A stretch of 13,291 nucleotides of DNA from Flavobacteriaceae bacterium (GCA_013214425.1 JABSPN010000039.1:1-13291), one strand, 5' to 3'; positions 1 through 8,392 are shown, numbered from the stretch's first letter. The notes: generated by a model not told the origin, from the sequence alone. Program-made: numbers and translations.

Positions 1-2260
1 TACTCTTATCGTTAATCTCTACACTCAACATATAGATTCCTGTTTCTAAAGTTGCCATCGATGTTGTACATGAACTATTGCTAAACGTTACATCCATTTC
101 AGCAACTAATTGACCATTCATTGAATGTACATATACTTTGGCCGGTCCTTGATATTCAATATTAATAGTACAAGTATCATCAATTGGATTAGGATATAAT
201 ACATTCAATTTTAAGATCGTGTCTTCTCCATCACAGTTTTCATCGATACCGTTATTTGGAATATCTAAAACTCCTGGATTAACCGTCGCATCATTGTCGT
301 TACAATCCTGATAAGAATAATAACCATCATTATCTAAATCTTTATAGAAATAATCTCGTGCAAAATTAAAGGCATCTTCTCCCAATTCTTCTCCTATAAA
401 TCTCCCTGGAATATCATCGATTGGCGGATGAATACCACCCCAAATTCTAGATAAACTTGTTTGGTCTGATGCGTCTTTGTAAGTTGCCCATTGTAATACA
501 AGATCAACACTTGGTCCATCCTCAAATACAAGGAATTCATTTGCTTCAGCATCAAAAGTCCCGATACCTCCTGGGAAAAAAGCATCTCCTGTTAATCGCT
601 CCATTACTTGAGCTGCAGCAGCAGAAAAAGTTGAATGCCCCGAAATATAACCTGCAAATGGAGGTGTTACAAAAGACGGACGTTGATAAGGCCACCAGTT
701 TTCAGCTAAAATCCAATCAACACCAGCCACATCTACTTCAGGATCAGAAATATAATCTGGTCCTTTCCACGCATATAGTTTTATTTTCCCAACATGCTCA
801 TCAGCAGCTCCCGCTAAAGGATCGCCTGCCTCTACAACTTCAATAAAGTTAGGAACTAAGGGTATGCCATATGGGCTATAATTAGATAAGTTTGGATCTG
901 AACTTTGCCCTAAACCTGCCATATATCGTATAGCAGACACAGGTCTGATATAGTCATAATATCCTTTAATTCCCCATGCTGCAATTGCGGCATCGTGAAC
1001 TGCTCCTCCTAATAAAAAGTAAGACTTCACATCCCATTCTAAATCACTTAAAACAGCTGTTTGCCCTTCAAAACTTTTTACAGTAAGAGGGTGATCATTT
1101 ACATAATTTAAGATCGTAAACCAGTGTCCAGGTGGTGTTTCAGAATCTGGCCCATCTGCCCAAAACTCTGCCAAAACTCGACCATAATCTGCTCTGGGAA
1201 CTAATTGTGGTTCATAAGGTTGCCCCGTCACCGGATTAATGGTGTGCCCGATACTTGGATCTCCTCCATTTTCAAAATCATAAAACTCTTTATAACCCTG
1301 AAATGTTGTTGGATAACTTTGAATATTTCCTATTGAAGCTGGTGAAATATCGATCATAACGCCATCAGCAGGGTCTAAATGCGATGACCAGGCTGCTACT
1401 AAGGCAAATCCCCATTTATAAGGATCTTCTATCCCATCGCTTCCTGTGCTATTCAATATAAACACAGGTGGTCCCGGATCATGATAAACCCAATAGTCGA
1501 ATCCAGTATCTGGATCATTATAAACTGTTACATCTTCAGGTTGTAATGCAAAAGGGGTTACTTGTCCCCATTCCGGACTTAAAAAATCTTGAGTATCAGT
1601 TGGTATTGGATTTCCACTCTGATCAATTATAACGTCTAAGGTAAGCTGTTGCCATAAATTTGGATACACTAAACCTGGGTTCCCTGAATCGTCGATAACT
1701 AACGGCGGATTACTTGGTAAGTAATATTGATTCAAATACCCACCTAATTCATTTGAACCATCTTGTTGTCCGAAAGCAATAATTTCAGCAGCAAGGTAAT
1801 TTCCAAGAGCTGCTGGACGTCCAGTAGTATAATCTGTTGAAGAAAAATTAGGATCATATCCCATTCCTGTAAAATGTGCTTGCACAGAAGTTAAAATATC
1901 TATCGCGCCAGGTGACGATATAAATCTAGAAAACATGATGCGATACATAGCATAACTGATTATTTCTTCTCGAGCTTCATCTACAGGTGTTTTCGTGTTA
2001 AAACCATCAAAATCACAGGTATAACCTCCAACAGTTTTTCCTAGAAAAAATGTTTCAGCTTCATCACTAAAAACAGCCCAAGCATCGTACATTGCGATTG
2101 AAGTATGGAATAAATTCCTTGCATGTACAGTTGGCCTGGCAAAGTCATTTCTTATTGCAAATAAGAGCTGTTCATTCCATTCGCGAGCAACAGAATGGGT
2201 TTGTGAGACAACTGGTATTGTGAGTAATAAAAAGAAAAATAATGGTATAATTTTCTTCAT
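1..2260 (-). CDS. Secreted vanadium-dependent haloperoxidase/PAP2-superfamily protein with T9SS sorting domain (3' end cut by window edge)
   Basis: The minus strand is open for 753 codons from the ATG at 2258-2260 to the left edge, with no stop. Residues 1 to about 19 (MKKIIPLFFFLLLTIPVVSQ) form a signal peptide. The active-site residues of vanadium chloroperoxidase are all visible with matching local spacing: K432 and R439 (7 apart, in KGYYDYIRP), S540-G541-H542 (in PFAGYISGHSTF), and R605 and H611 (6 apart, in SRIWGGIHPP). F535, five residues before the Ser, matches the fungal chloroperoxidase Phe. Residues from about 641 (DLDNDGYYSYQDCND, then GIDENCDG) form a MopE-like Asp-rich putative metal-binding motif. 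NVLYPNP near 690 opens a T9SS type A sorting domain; its last residues lie outside the window. The protein is therefore expected outside the cell or on its surface. Haloperoxidase versus phosphatase activity, and the halide used, cannot be read from sequence. Confidence 0.88.
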   Translation of the reverse strand, partial: MKKIIPLFFFLLLTIPVVSQTHSVAREWNEQLLFAIRNDFARPTVHARNLFHTSIAMYDAWAVFSDEAETFFLGKTVGGYTCDFDGFNTKTPVDEAREEIISYAMYRIMFSRFISSPGAIDILTSVQAHFTGMGYDPNFSSTDYTTGRPAALGNYLAAEIIAFGQQDGSNELGGYLNQYYLPSNPPLVIDDSGNPGLVYPNLWQQLTLDVIIDQSGNPIPTDTQDFLSPEWGQVTPFALQPEDVTVYNDPDTGFDYWVYHDPGPPVFILNSTGSDGIEDPYKWGFALVAAWSSHLDPADGVMIDISPASIGNIQSYPTTFQGYKEFYDFENGGDPSIGHTINPVTGQPYEPQLVPRADYGRVLAEFWADGPDSETPPGHWFTILNYVNDHPLTVKSFEGQTAVLSDLEWDVKSYFLLGGAVHDAAIAAWGIKGYYDYIRPVSAIRYMAGLGQSSDPNLSNYSPYGIPLVPNFIEVVEAGDPLAGAADEHVGKIKLYAWKGPDYISDPEVDVAGVDWILAENWWPYQRPSFVTPPFAGYISGHSTFSAAAAQVMERLTGDAFFPGGIGTFDAEANEFLVFEDGPSVDLVLQWATYKDASDQTSLSRIWGGIHPPIDDIPGRFIGEELGEDAFNFARDYFYKDLDNDGYYSYQDCNDNDATVNPGVLDIPNNGIDENCDGEDTILKLNVLYPNPIDDTCTINIEYQGPAKVYVHSMNGQLVAEMDVTFSNSSCTTSMATLETGIYMLSVEINDKS

Positions 2261-2299
2261 AAGCACTAGTGTTTTGGATAAGACTAACTAATTATTAGC

Positions 2300-2332
2300 C
2301 AAATTTGATTGTTTGTTATTTTATAATCGCAA
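2300..2332 (-). promoter_or_regulatory. Possible Bacteroidota-type promoter of the haloperoxidase-like gene
   Basis: On the minus strand, CAAATTTG (2300-2307) differs by one base from the TAnnTTTG -7 box of Bacteroidota. A TTG at 2330-2332 lies 22 bases upstream, within the spacing known for this promoter type. The predicted leader to the ATG at 2260 is about 30-40 nt. The match is imperfect, so this is a weak call. Confidence 0.33.
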
Positions 2333-2385
2333 GTTAAGGAAAATTATAAACAACAAACATATCTTAATTATTTTAGCACATTCCT

Positions 2386-2393
2386 TATATTTG
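2386..2393 (+). promoter_or_regulatory. Bacteroidota-type -7 box upstream of kynU
   Basis: TATATTTG matches the TAnnTTTG consensus exactly. It sits 23 bases before the kynU ATG, which would give a leader of only about 15-17 nt. No clear TTTG -33 element lies at the expected distance; the region around 2364-2368 reads TTAAT. It is the best candidate for driving the run of genes from 2417 to 8262. Confidence 0.45.
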
Positions 2394-2416
2394 CTGGACA
2401 CTCAAAAAATGACTTA

Positions 2417-3679
2417 ATGAACTATCAGGCAACACCAGAATTTGCTCAAGAATTAGATCGTCAAGATCCATTATCAAAATATAGAAATCAGTTTCATATT
2501 CCTAAAGATCAAGAAGGTAATTCATGGTTGTATTTCTGCGGAAATTCTCTAGGCTTGCAACCAAAAAAGACTCAAGAATATATTCAACAAGAGTTAACAG
2601 ACTGGGCTAATCTTGGGGTTGAAGGACATTTTGAAGCTAAAAATCCATGGATGCCCTATCACGAGTTTCTTACCGAAACAATGGCCAAATTAGTTGGCGC
2701 AAAACCTATTGAAGTAGTTACTATGAATACCTTAACTACTAATCTACACCTATTGATGGTTTCCTTCTATCAACCAACTGATAAGAAATACAAAATCGTT
2801 ATTGAAAGTGATGCCTTTCCTTCTGATAAATATGCTGTAGAATCTCAATTGAGTTTTCACGGATATGACCCTAAAGACGGACTCATATTATGGACTCCCA
2901 GAGAAGGAGAAGAATTATTGAGAATGGAAGATCTTGAGGGTATTTTGGAAGAACAGGGTGATGAAATTGCTATGTTATTGATTGGTGGAGTAAATTATTA
3001 TACTGGACAATATCTTGACATCAAAAAAATTGCCGAATTAGGTGATGCTAAAAATTGTATGGTAGGAATCGATTTGGCCCATGGTGCAGGAAACATCAAA
3101 CCTAACCTTCACGAGTCTGGGGTAGATTTTGCCGCCTGGTGTACTTATAAATACTTAAACTCTGGCCCCGGAAGTTTGGCAGGACTGTTTATACATGAAA
3201 AACATGCCCACAACAAAAACCTTAAGAAGTTTTCAGGTTGGTGGAGTCACAACAAAACTACTCGCTTTAACATGCGACAAGAGTTAGATGTCATTCCAGG
3301 AGCAGAAGGGTATCAATTAAGCAATCCTCCTATTCTATCTATGGCAGCTATCAAAGCTTCTTTAGACCTATTTGATGAAGTAGGGATGGATGCGCTAAGA
3401 GAAAAGTCTGAAAAACTAACTGGATATTTTGAATACTTAATTAATGCTATGGGTTCAGATAGAATTAAAATCATCACTCCTTCAAATCCAAAAGAAAGAG
3501 GGTGTCAATTATCTGTTCAAGTTTTAAATGCCGATAAGTCATTACACAACAAACTAACTGAGGCTCATGTTATTACAGATTGGAGAGAACCAGATGTGAT
3601 TAGATGTGCACCTGTACCATTATACAATTCATTTGAAGATGTATTCAAAATGACTGAAATTCTCAAAACACTTTTATAG
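2417..3679 (+). CDS. kynU: Kynureninase
   Basis: This 420-residue PLP enzyme (aspartate-aminotransferase fold) hydrolyses 3-hydroxykynurenine, or kynurenine, to 3-hydroxyanthranilate or anthranilate plus alanine in the cytoplasm. The length fits bacterial kynureninases (about 415). Visible family signatures are YFCGNSLGLQP (39-49), SDAFPSDKYA (131-140), VNYYTGQ (192-198), D219 in the GIDLAHGAG stretch (pyridine-nitrogen contact), and the PLP lysine K245 in CTYKYLNSGPG. The ATG at 2417 is preceded by an A-rich tract with no Shine-Dalgarno. It gives the usual start ahead of the conserved 'DPL..YR..F' segment. It is the first gene of the kynurenine cluster; kmo begins three bases after its stop. 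Next to a 3-hydroxyanthranilate dioxygenase gene, 3-hydroxykynurenine is the likely physiological substrate. Confidence 0.96.
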   Translation: MNYQATPEFAQELDRQDPLSKYRNQFHIPKDQEGNSWLYFCGNSLGLQPKKTQEYIQQELTDWANLGVEGHFEAKNPWMPYHEFLTETMAKLVGAKPIEVVTMNTLTTNLHLLMVSFYQPTDKKYKIVIESDAFPSDKYAVESQLSFHGYDPKDGLILWTPREGEELLRMEDLEGILEEQGDEIAMLLIGGVNYYTGQYLDIKKIAELGDAKNCMVGIDLAHGAGNIKPNLHESGVDFAAWCTYKYLNSGPGSLAGLFIHEKHAHNKNLKKFSGWWSHNKTTRFNMRQELDVIPGAEGYQLSNPPILSMAAIKASLDLFDEVGMDALREKSEKLTGYFEYLINAMGSDRIKIITPSNPKERGCQLSVQVLNADKSLHNKLTEAHVITDWREPDVIRCAPVPLYNSFEDVFKMTEILKTLL

Positions 3680-3682
3680 CGC

Positions 3683-5080
3683 ATGGAAAAAAATGAACAT
3701 ATACTAATTGTGGGAGCTGGATTATGTGGTTCCTTATTAGCACTACGTTTAGCTCAAAGAGGGTATAAAGTTGATGTCTATGAAAGTAGGCCCGATTTAA
3801 GAGTTACTGATATTTCTGCTGGACGATCAATTAACCTAGCCTTATCTGATCGCGGTTTAAAAGCTATGGATCTTGTAGGTATAAGAGATCAGGTTTATCC
3901 GCTTTGTATTCCTATGTACGGTAGATTGATTCACGATATAGAAGGCAATACCTTTAATTCTAATTACTCCGGAAGAGAGGGAGAATATATTAATTCAATT
4001 TCAAGAGGTGAATTAAACGGATTATTATTAACAGAAGCCGATAAACATGAGAATGTCAACATTCATTTCAATAAGAAATGTACTCATGTTGACATTGAAA
4101 ATACTATCGTGCATTTTTCTTGTTATGAAACTAAAAAAGATTTTACGGTAGATGCTGATATCATCTTTGGAACCGATGGAGCGGGATCAGCTATAAGAAA
4201 AAGCTATTATCTGGAAAGAAAATTCTTATTCAGTTATTCTCAGAACTACTTAACACATGGTTACAAAGAACTAGAAATTCCTGCAGCTGAAGATGGATCA
4301 CACCTCATCAGTAAAGATCATCTTCATATATGGCCTAGAGGAAAATATATGTTGATTGCATTACCTAATTTAGACGGAAGCTTTACGGTGACATTATTCT
4401 TATCGTATGATGAAGGAGAATACAATTTCAACAACCTTACTTCCGTAGAAAAAGTAACCGAGTTTTTTGAAAAACAATTCCCAGATGCTTTGGCTTTAAT
4501 TCCAAATATAGCGGATGAATTTTTCAACAATCCTACTGGACCATTAGGCACTGTAAAATGTTCTCCATGGTATTACAAAGGGAATACTGTTTTAATGGGA
4601 GATGCTGCCCATGCCATTGTACCGTTTTATGGACAAGGAATGAATGCCTCTTTTGAAGATGTAGTTGTTTTTGATCAAATTCTGGAAGAACATGAAGGAG
4701 ATTGGGAAGCTACTTTGAAAAGTTATGAGCAAAATAGAAAAAAAGATACTGATGCTATAGCCGATTTAGCTATCGACAATTATTATGAAATGAGGGATCA
4801 TGTTGCCAATCCGCTTTTCAAGGAAAAAAGAAAGCTAGAAATGGATTTAGAAAAATCATTTCCTAAAAACTACTTCTCTAAATATTCTATGGTGACTTTT
4901 AATGAAGCGATGCCTTATAGCAAAGCCCTGAAAATTGGTAGAGCTCAGGACAAGGCCTTATTGAATATGATTGCTGATGAAAAAATAGATACTACTGCCG
5001 ATTTAAGTAATATTCTAAAGCAAGTTCAGGAGCAAACCAAAGATATTCTAGAAGAAGACGATATTGCTCAACTAAAATAA
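3683..5080 (+). CDS. kmo: Kynurenine 3-monooxygenase (FAD-dependent)
   Basis: This enzyme hydroxylates L-kynurenine to 3-hydroxykynurenine using NADPH and O2. The 465 residues match bacterial KMO (about 460). The N-terminal Rossmann dinucleotide motif is IVGAGLCGSLLALRLAQRG (9-27), ending in the ribose-binding acid of DVYES near E34. GRSINLALSDRGLKAM (47-62) is a KMO signature. FGTDGAGSAIR (162-172) is the DG motif, and GDAAHAIVPFYGQGMNASFE (306-325) binds FAD pyrophosphate and covers the flavin. The C-terminus is charged and soluble, without the membrane anchor of the mitochondrial enzyme. The gene starts three bases after the kynU stop, so translation is probably coupled. Related aromatic hydroxylases share the FAD motifs, but the KMO-specific blocks and the neighbours make the assignment firm. 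Confidence 0.96.
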   Translation: MEKNEHILIVGAGLCGSLLALRLAQRGYKVDVYESRPDLRVTDISAGRSINLALSDRGLKAMDLVGIRDQVYPLCIPMYGRLIHDIEGNTFNSNYSGREGEYINSISRGELNGLLLTEADKHENVNIHFNKKCTHVDIENTIVHFSCYETKKDFTVDADIIFGTDGAGSAIRKSYYLERKFLFSYSQNYLTHGYKELEIPAAEDGSHLISKDHLHIWPRGKYMLIALPNLDGSFTVTLFLSYDEGEYNFNNLTSVEKVTEFFEKQFPDALALIPNIADEFFNNPTGPLGTVKCSPWYYKGNTVLMGDAAHAIVPFYGQGMNASFEDVVVFDQILEEHEGDWEATLKSYEQNRKKDTDAIADLAIDNYYEMRDHVANPLFKEKRKLEMDLEKSFPKNYFSKYSMVTFNEAMPYSKALKIGRAQDKALLNMIADEKIDTTADLSNILKQVQEQTKDILEEDDIAQLK

Positions 5081-5085
5081 AACTA

Positions 5086-5607
5086 TTGATTACCTATATT
5101 GCCATATTACGAGGAATTAATGTTGGAGGACATCGAAAACTTCCAATGGCTGCCCTTCGTGAACTATTGAATGACTTAGGGCTATCAGAAGTAAAGACTT
5201 ACATTCAAAGTGGTAATTTGATTTTCAAAAGCAAGAACACCAATATTAAATCATTAGAAGTTGCTATTGAACAAGCAATCAAAAAACAATTTAATTACGA
5301 AGTTCCTACATTAATTCGAGAGGTTAGTGCTTGGGAAAGAGCTTTCAGTAATAATCCTTACAAGGATAAAGATCCTAAAAAAGTATCCTTCACTTTCTTA
5401 AGTGATACTCCTGAAGAAAAACTGGAATCTTTTATTTCTGATTATGATGAGTTCATTCATATAGATGATGTAGTTCACGTATATTGCCAAAATGGCTACA
5501 GAAAATCTAAACTTCATAACAACTTTTTTGAAAAAAAATTAAACGTAAAAGCCACAACCAGAAACTGGAATACTGTCAATAAACTATTGACTATGGCAAA
5601 AGAATAA
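5086..5607 (+). CDS. DUF1697 family protein, TTG start
   Basis: This is a 173-residue cytoplasmic protein of the DUF1697 family, whose biochemical role is unknown. Family hallmarks are the N-terminal YIAILRGINVGGHRKLPM (4-21), KTYIQSGNLIFKS (37-49) and the C-terminal RNWNTVNKLLTMA (159-171). The start must be the TTG at 5086: the conserved motif begins three codons later, and the first in-frame ATG (5149, residue 22) would delete it. A TTG start is uncommon in this window; every other confident gene uses ATG. The gene lies five bases after kmo and three before the 4-oxalocrotonate decarboxylase gene, so it should be co-transcribed with them. No step of kynurenine breakdown needs such a protein. 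It may be a passenger or may act in an uncharacterised way. Confidence 0.9.
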   Translation: MITYIAILRGINVGGHRKLPMAALRELLNDLGLSEVKTYIQSGNLIFKSKNTNIKSLEVAIEQAIKKQFNYEVPTLIREVSAWERAFSNNPYKDKDPKKVSFTFLSDTPEEKLESFISDYDEFIHIDDVVHVYCQNGYRKSKLHNNFFEKKLNVKATTRNWNTVNKLLTMAKE

Positions 5608-5610
5608 ATT

Positions 5611-6372
5611 ATGACACAACAAGAAATCGCAACTGTATTAGATCAAGCTGCTGTGGAAGCTAAAGCAACAGCTCAAATGGCAAAGAACAACAATATGCAA
5701 TTAACTGAAGCTTATGACATTCAGAAAACAGCTATTGACCTTAGATTAGAAAGAGGAGAAACAATTGTAGGTTACAAGCTTGGCTTTACCAGTAAGGCAA
5801 AGATGGAGCAAATGGGAGTACATGATATGATCTGGGGGCGTTTGACCAGCACTATGCATATCAAAGAAGGAGATACTGTCTCGTTAGATCGCTTTATTCA
5901 TCCTAGAGTAGAACCAGAAATAGCCTTTCTAGTCAAAAAAGATATTGATAAGCAAATCACCATGGAAGAGCTTTCAGATTATTATGAAGGTTTGGCTCTA
6001 GCTTTGGAAATTATCGATTCTCGCTATGAAAATTTTAAGTTTTCTCTTGAAGACGTTGTGGCAGACAATTGTTCTTCAACAGGATTTGTTGTTGGGCCTT
6101 GGCTTCCAATACACACTAATGTTTCTGATCTAAACATTCAATTAAAATTTGATGGAGAAACAAAACAAGAAGGAAATACCAATGCCATTCTTGGGAATCC
6201 ATTAGAATCGGCTGTAGAAATGACTCGCTTAGCCATTCAAAATAATATCACTTTAAAAAAAGGAGATATCATCCTAGCTGGAGCAGCTACAGCCGCAGAA
6301 TTTTTAAAACCAAACACAAAAGTGAGTGCTACTTTTGAAACTATTGGAGACATCCAATTTAATATTCAATAA
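5611..6372 (+). CDS. 4-oxalocrotonate decarboxylase (XylI/DmpH-like)
   Basis: This is a 253-residue member of the fumarylacetoacetase/2-oxopent-4-enoate hydratase superfamily. It needs a divalent metal and decarboxylates 4-oxalocrotonate to 2-oxopent-4-enoate. The predicted metal ligands are E101 and E103 (HPRVEPEIAF) and E133 (LEIIDSRYENFKF). The stretches GYKLGFTSKAKMEQMGV (54-70) and EIIDSRYENFKF..VVADN.SST (133-157) resemble XylI from the catechol meta-cleavage pathway more closely than the hydratases XylJ/DmpE, as recalled from known sequences. This is why decarboxylase is preferred over hydratase. It follows DUF1697 by three bases, and the deaminase gene that would supply its substrate begins two bases after its stop. 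No hydratase partner gene, which usually forms a complex with the decarboxylase, is in the window. Confidence 0.87.
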   Translation: MTQQEIATVLDQAAVEAKATAQMAKNNNMQLTEAYDIQKTAIDLRLERGETIVGYKLGFTSKAKMEQMGVHDMIWGRLTSTMHIKEGDTVSLDRFIHPRVEPEIAFLVKKDIDKQITMEELSDYYEGLALALEIIDSRYENFKFSLEDVVADNCSSTGFVVGPWLPIHTNVSDLNIQLKFDGETKQEGNTNAILGNPLESAVEMTRLAIQNNITLKKGDIILAGAATAAEFLKPNTKVSATFETIGDIQFNIQ

Positions 6373-6374
6373 TT

Positions 6375-6788
6375 ATGAGTAAAGGAAAAGTAATTGAAGG
6401 AAAAGCAATACCAAGAGGAAAGTTCCCTCATGTGAAACGTGTAGGTGATTTTATTTTTGTCTCAGGCACAAGTTCTAGAAGACCAGACAATTCTTTTGAA
6501 GGTGTTGAAGTAGACGAATTTGGAACTACAAATCTAGATATCAAAGCTCAAACCAGGGCGGTTATAGAAAATATCAACTCTATTTTAGCCGAAGAAGGTG
6601 CCAGTTTGAAAGACATTGTTGATGTCACTTCCTTCCTGGTTAATATGAATGATTTTGGAGGCTATAACGAAGTCTATGCAGAGTATTTCGATTATGAAGG
6701 TCCGACAAGAACAACTGTTGCTGTACATCAATTACCACACCCTCATTTATTGATCGAAATTAAGGTAGTGGCTTACAAGAAACAATAA
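6375..6788 (+). CDS. nbaF: RidA/YjgF-family 2-aminomuconate deaminase
   Basis: The 137 residues form one RidA/YjgF domain, normally a trimer with active sites between subunits. The carboxylate-binding Arg of the family is R112 in GPTRTTVAVHQLP, and E128 in LLIEIKV is the usual acidic partner. VSGTSSRRPDNS (29-40) takes the place of the SGQ... segment of generic RidA proteins. Generic RidA hydrolyses enamines and imines. The 2-aminomuconate deaminases of Pseudomonas and Burkholderia nitroaromatic and anthranilate pathways belong to the same superfamily. Its position between the 4-oxalocrotonate decarboxylase and the semialdehyde dehydrogenase makes 2-aminomuconate to 4-oxalocrotonate plus ammonia the likely reaction. 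That specificity rests mainly on context. A 28-base gap separates it from the next gene. Confidence 0.86.
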   Translation: MSKGKVIEGKAIPRGKFPHVKRVGDFIFVSGTSSRRPDNSFEGVEVDEFGTTNLDIKAQTRAVIENINSILAEEGASLKDIVDVTSFLVNMNDFGGYNEVYAEYFDYEGPTRTTVAVHQLPHPHLLIEIKVVAYKKQ

Positions 6789-6816
6789 AATAAACTCATA
6801 TTAGAAATAAGAGATC

Positions 6817-8262
6817 ATGCAAAAGATACTGAACTACATCAACGGAGCCTTTCAAGAACCAACCAAAGGAGAATGGATAGACAATTACAATCCGTCTAAA
6901 GGTGAGGTCTATAGTTTAATCCCAAACTCTTCTTCCGAAGATGTTGAACAAGCTTATCAAGCTGCAAAGGCAGCTTATCCTTCATGGTCCAACACTACCA
7001 TTGAGTATCGCAGCGAAATCTTATCAAAAATTGCAGCTATTATTAAAGACAACTTAAGTGATTTAGCGTATACTGAATCCTTAGACAATGGAAAACCATT
7101 AAGTCTTGCTACAAAAATTGATATACCAAGGGCTTCAAGTAATTTTCAGTTTTTTGCCAATGCCATCACTCAGTTTTCTAGTGAATCACATGAAAGCGTT
7201 GGATTGAACGCCTTTAATTTCACGCTAAGACAATCGATTGGTGTTGTAGGATGTATTTCTCCGTGGAATCTTCCGCTCTATTTATTTACCTGGAAAATCG
7301 CTCCTGCCTTAGCAGCTGGAAATACCGTGGTAGCAAAACCTAGTGAAGTAACACCAATGACAGCTTATTTATTAGGTGAAATTTGCACAAAAGCTGGTTT
7401 GCCTAAAGGCGTACTGAATATTGTTCACGGATTAGGGCATACTACAGGCCAAGCAATTGTAGAACACCCAAACATCAAAGCCATCTCATTTACTGGAGGA
7501 ACAGCTACTGGAGCTCATATTGCCAGAACAGCAGCCCCAATGTTTAAGAAATTGTCTCTGGAATTAGGAGGTAAAAATCCGAATCTTATTTTCGCCGATT
7601 GTGAGTACGATAAAATGATGGCTGTTACCTTAAAATCTTCTTTTGCTAATCAAGGTCAAATTTGCTTATGCGGCTCTCGAATTTTTGTAGAAAAGAGTAT
7701 TTACAAACAATTCAAAACCGATTTTGTTAAACACGTAACAGCACTGAAAGTTGGAAGTCCGTTTGAAGGTGACACCAATGTTGGTGCCTTAGTCTCAAAA
7801 CCGCATATGGAGAAAGTACAATCGTATATCAAAATTGCTGAAGACGAAGGTGGCACTGTATTATGTGGAGGAAATCAGGTTCAAGTAGATGGTCATGAAA
7901 ACGGATACTATTTAGAACCAACCGTTATTGAAGTTGCTGATGATAAGTGCAGAGTGAATCAGGAAGAAATATTTGGCCCGGTTGTGACAATTATGCCTTT
8001 TGAAACTGAAGAAGAAGCTTTGGCATTAGCGAATGGTGTTCGCTACGGATTATCCAGTACAATCTGGACCAATAACTTGAATCGAACCATGAAATTAGCC
8101 AAACAACTAGAAGCAGGAATCGTTTGGGTAAACACCTGGTTATTGAGAGACTTAAGAACTCCGTTTGGAGGTATGAAAGATTCTGGTGTAGGTCGAGAAG
8201 GTGGATTAGAAGCTTTGCGTTTCTTTACAGAAGCCAAAAACATCTGTATCAAGTTTGATTAA
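6817..8262 (+). CDS. nbaE: 2-aminomuconic 6-semialdehyde dehydrogenase (ALDH superfamily)
   Basis: This NAD-dependent aldehyde dehydrogenase of 481 residues should oxidise the unstable 2-aminomuconic semialdehyde to 2-aminomuconate. That diverts carbon from spontaneous cyclisation to picolinate. The core residues are present: N151 in ISPWNLPL (oxyanion), K174 in AKPSE (cofactor), SFTGGTATG (224-232), general base E249 in LELGGKNPN, nucleophile C283 in NQGQICLCGSR, and EEIFGPV near the C-terminal third. R105 in DIPRASSNFQFFA occupies the place of a substrate-carboxylate Arg known in the Pseudomonas enzyme (equivalence inferred). Related 2-hydroxymuconic and betaine aldehyde dehydrogenases share these motifs, so the substrate call leans on the cluster. 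It is the last gene of the first run; its stop is followed by a palindromic repeat and a pseudogene. Confidence 0.92.
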   Translation: MQKILNYINGAFQEPTKGEWIDNYNPSKGEVYSLIPNSSSEDVEQAYQAAKAAYPSWSNTTIEYRSEILSKIAAIIKDNLSDLAYTESLDNGKPLSLATKIDIPRASSNFQFFANAITQFSSESHESVGLNAFNFTLRQSIGVVGCISPWNLPLYLFTWKIAPALAAGNTVVAKPSEVTPMTAYLLGEICTKAGLPKGVLNIVHGLGHTTGQAIVEHPNIKAISFTGGTATGAHIARTAAPMFKKLSLELGGKNPNLIFADCEYDKMMAVTLKSSFANQGQICLCGSRIFVEKSIYKQFKTDFVKHVTALKVGSPFEGDTNVGALVSKPHMEKVQSYIKIAEDEGGTVLCGGNQVQVDGHENGYYLEPTVIEVADDKCRVNQEEIFGPVVTIMPFETEEEALALANGVRYGLSSTIWTNNLNRTMKLAKQLEAGIVWVNTWLLRDLRTPFGGMKDSGVGREGGLEALRFFTEAKNICIKFD

Positions 8263-8269
8263 ATTCAAG

Positions 8270-8294
8270 GTCATGCTAAACTTGATTCAGGATC
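8270..8294. repeat. Degenerate palindromic intergenic element
   Basis: Just after the dehydrogenase stop the sequence reads TCATGCTAAACTTGATTCAG followed by GATCT. It resembles an interspersed palindrome common between genes in Flavobacteriaceae, whose better copies pair TGCTGAA with TTCAGCA around a 5-base loop. Here the arms TGCTAAA and TTCAGGA carry two mismatches, so the hairpin is weakened. No T-run follows, so it is not a classical intrinsic terminator. The family resemblance is from memory; only this one copy is in the window. Confidence 0.45.
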
Positions 8295-8392
8295 TGTAGC
8301 ATCAATTCGTTCTTATATCTTATTCCAAACACCTTTTCCTCCTTTTCTAATGAATTTAATTGAGATGCTATTGAGGTGAAATTAGTTTTTAC

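Noticed and set aside
394..846. Short open frames on both strands at 394-585 (minus) and 457-846 (plus)
   Set aside because: Both lie inside the long minus-strand haloperoxidase-like gene in other frames and show no family motifs.
4324..4551. Minus-strand frame inside kmo
   Set aside because: Antisense shadow of a well-conserved gene; low-complexity content and no motif.
8043..8252. Minus-strand frame inside the semialdehyde dehydrogenase gene
   Set aside because: Antisense shadow of the conserved C-terminal ALDH region.
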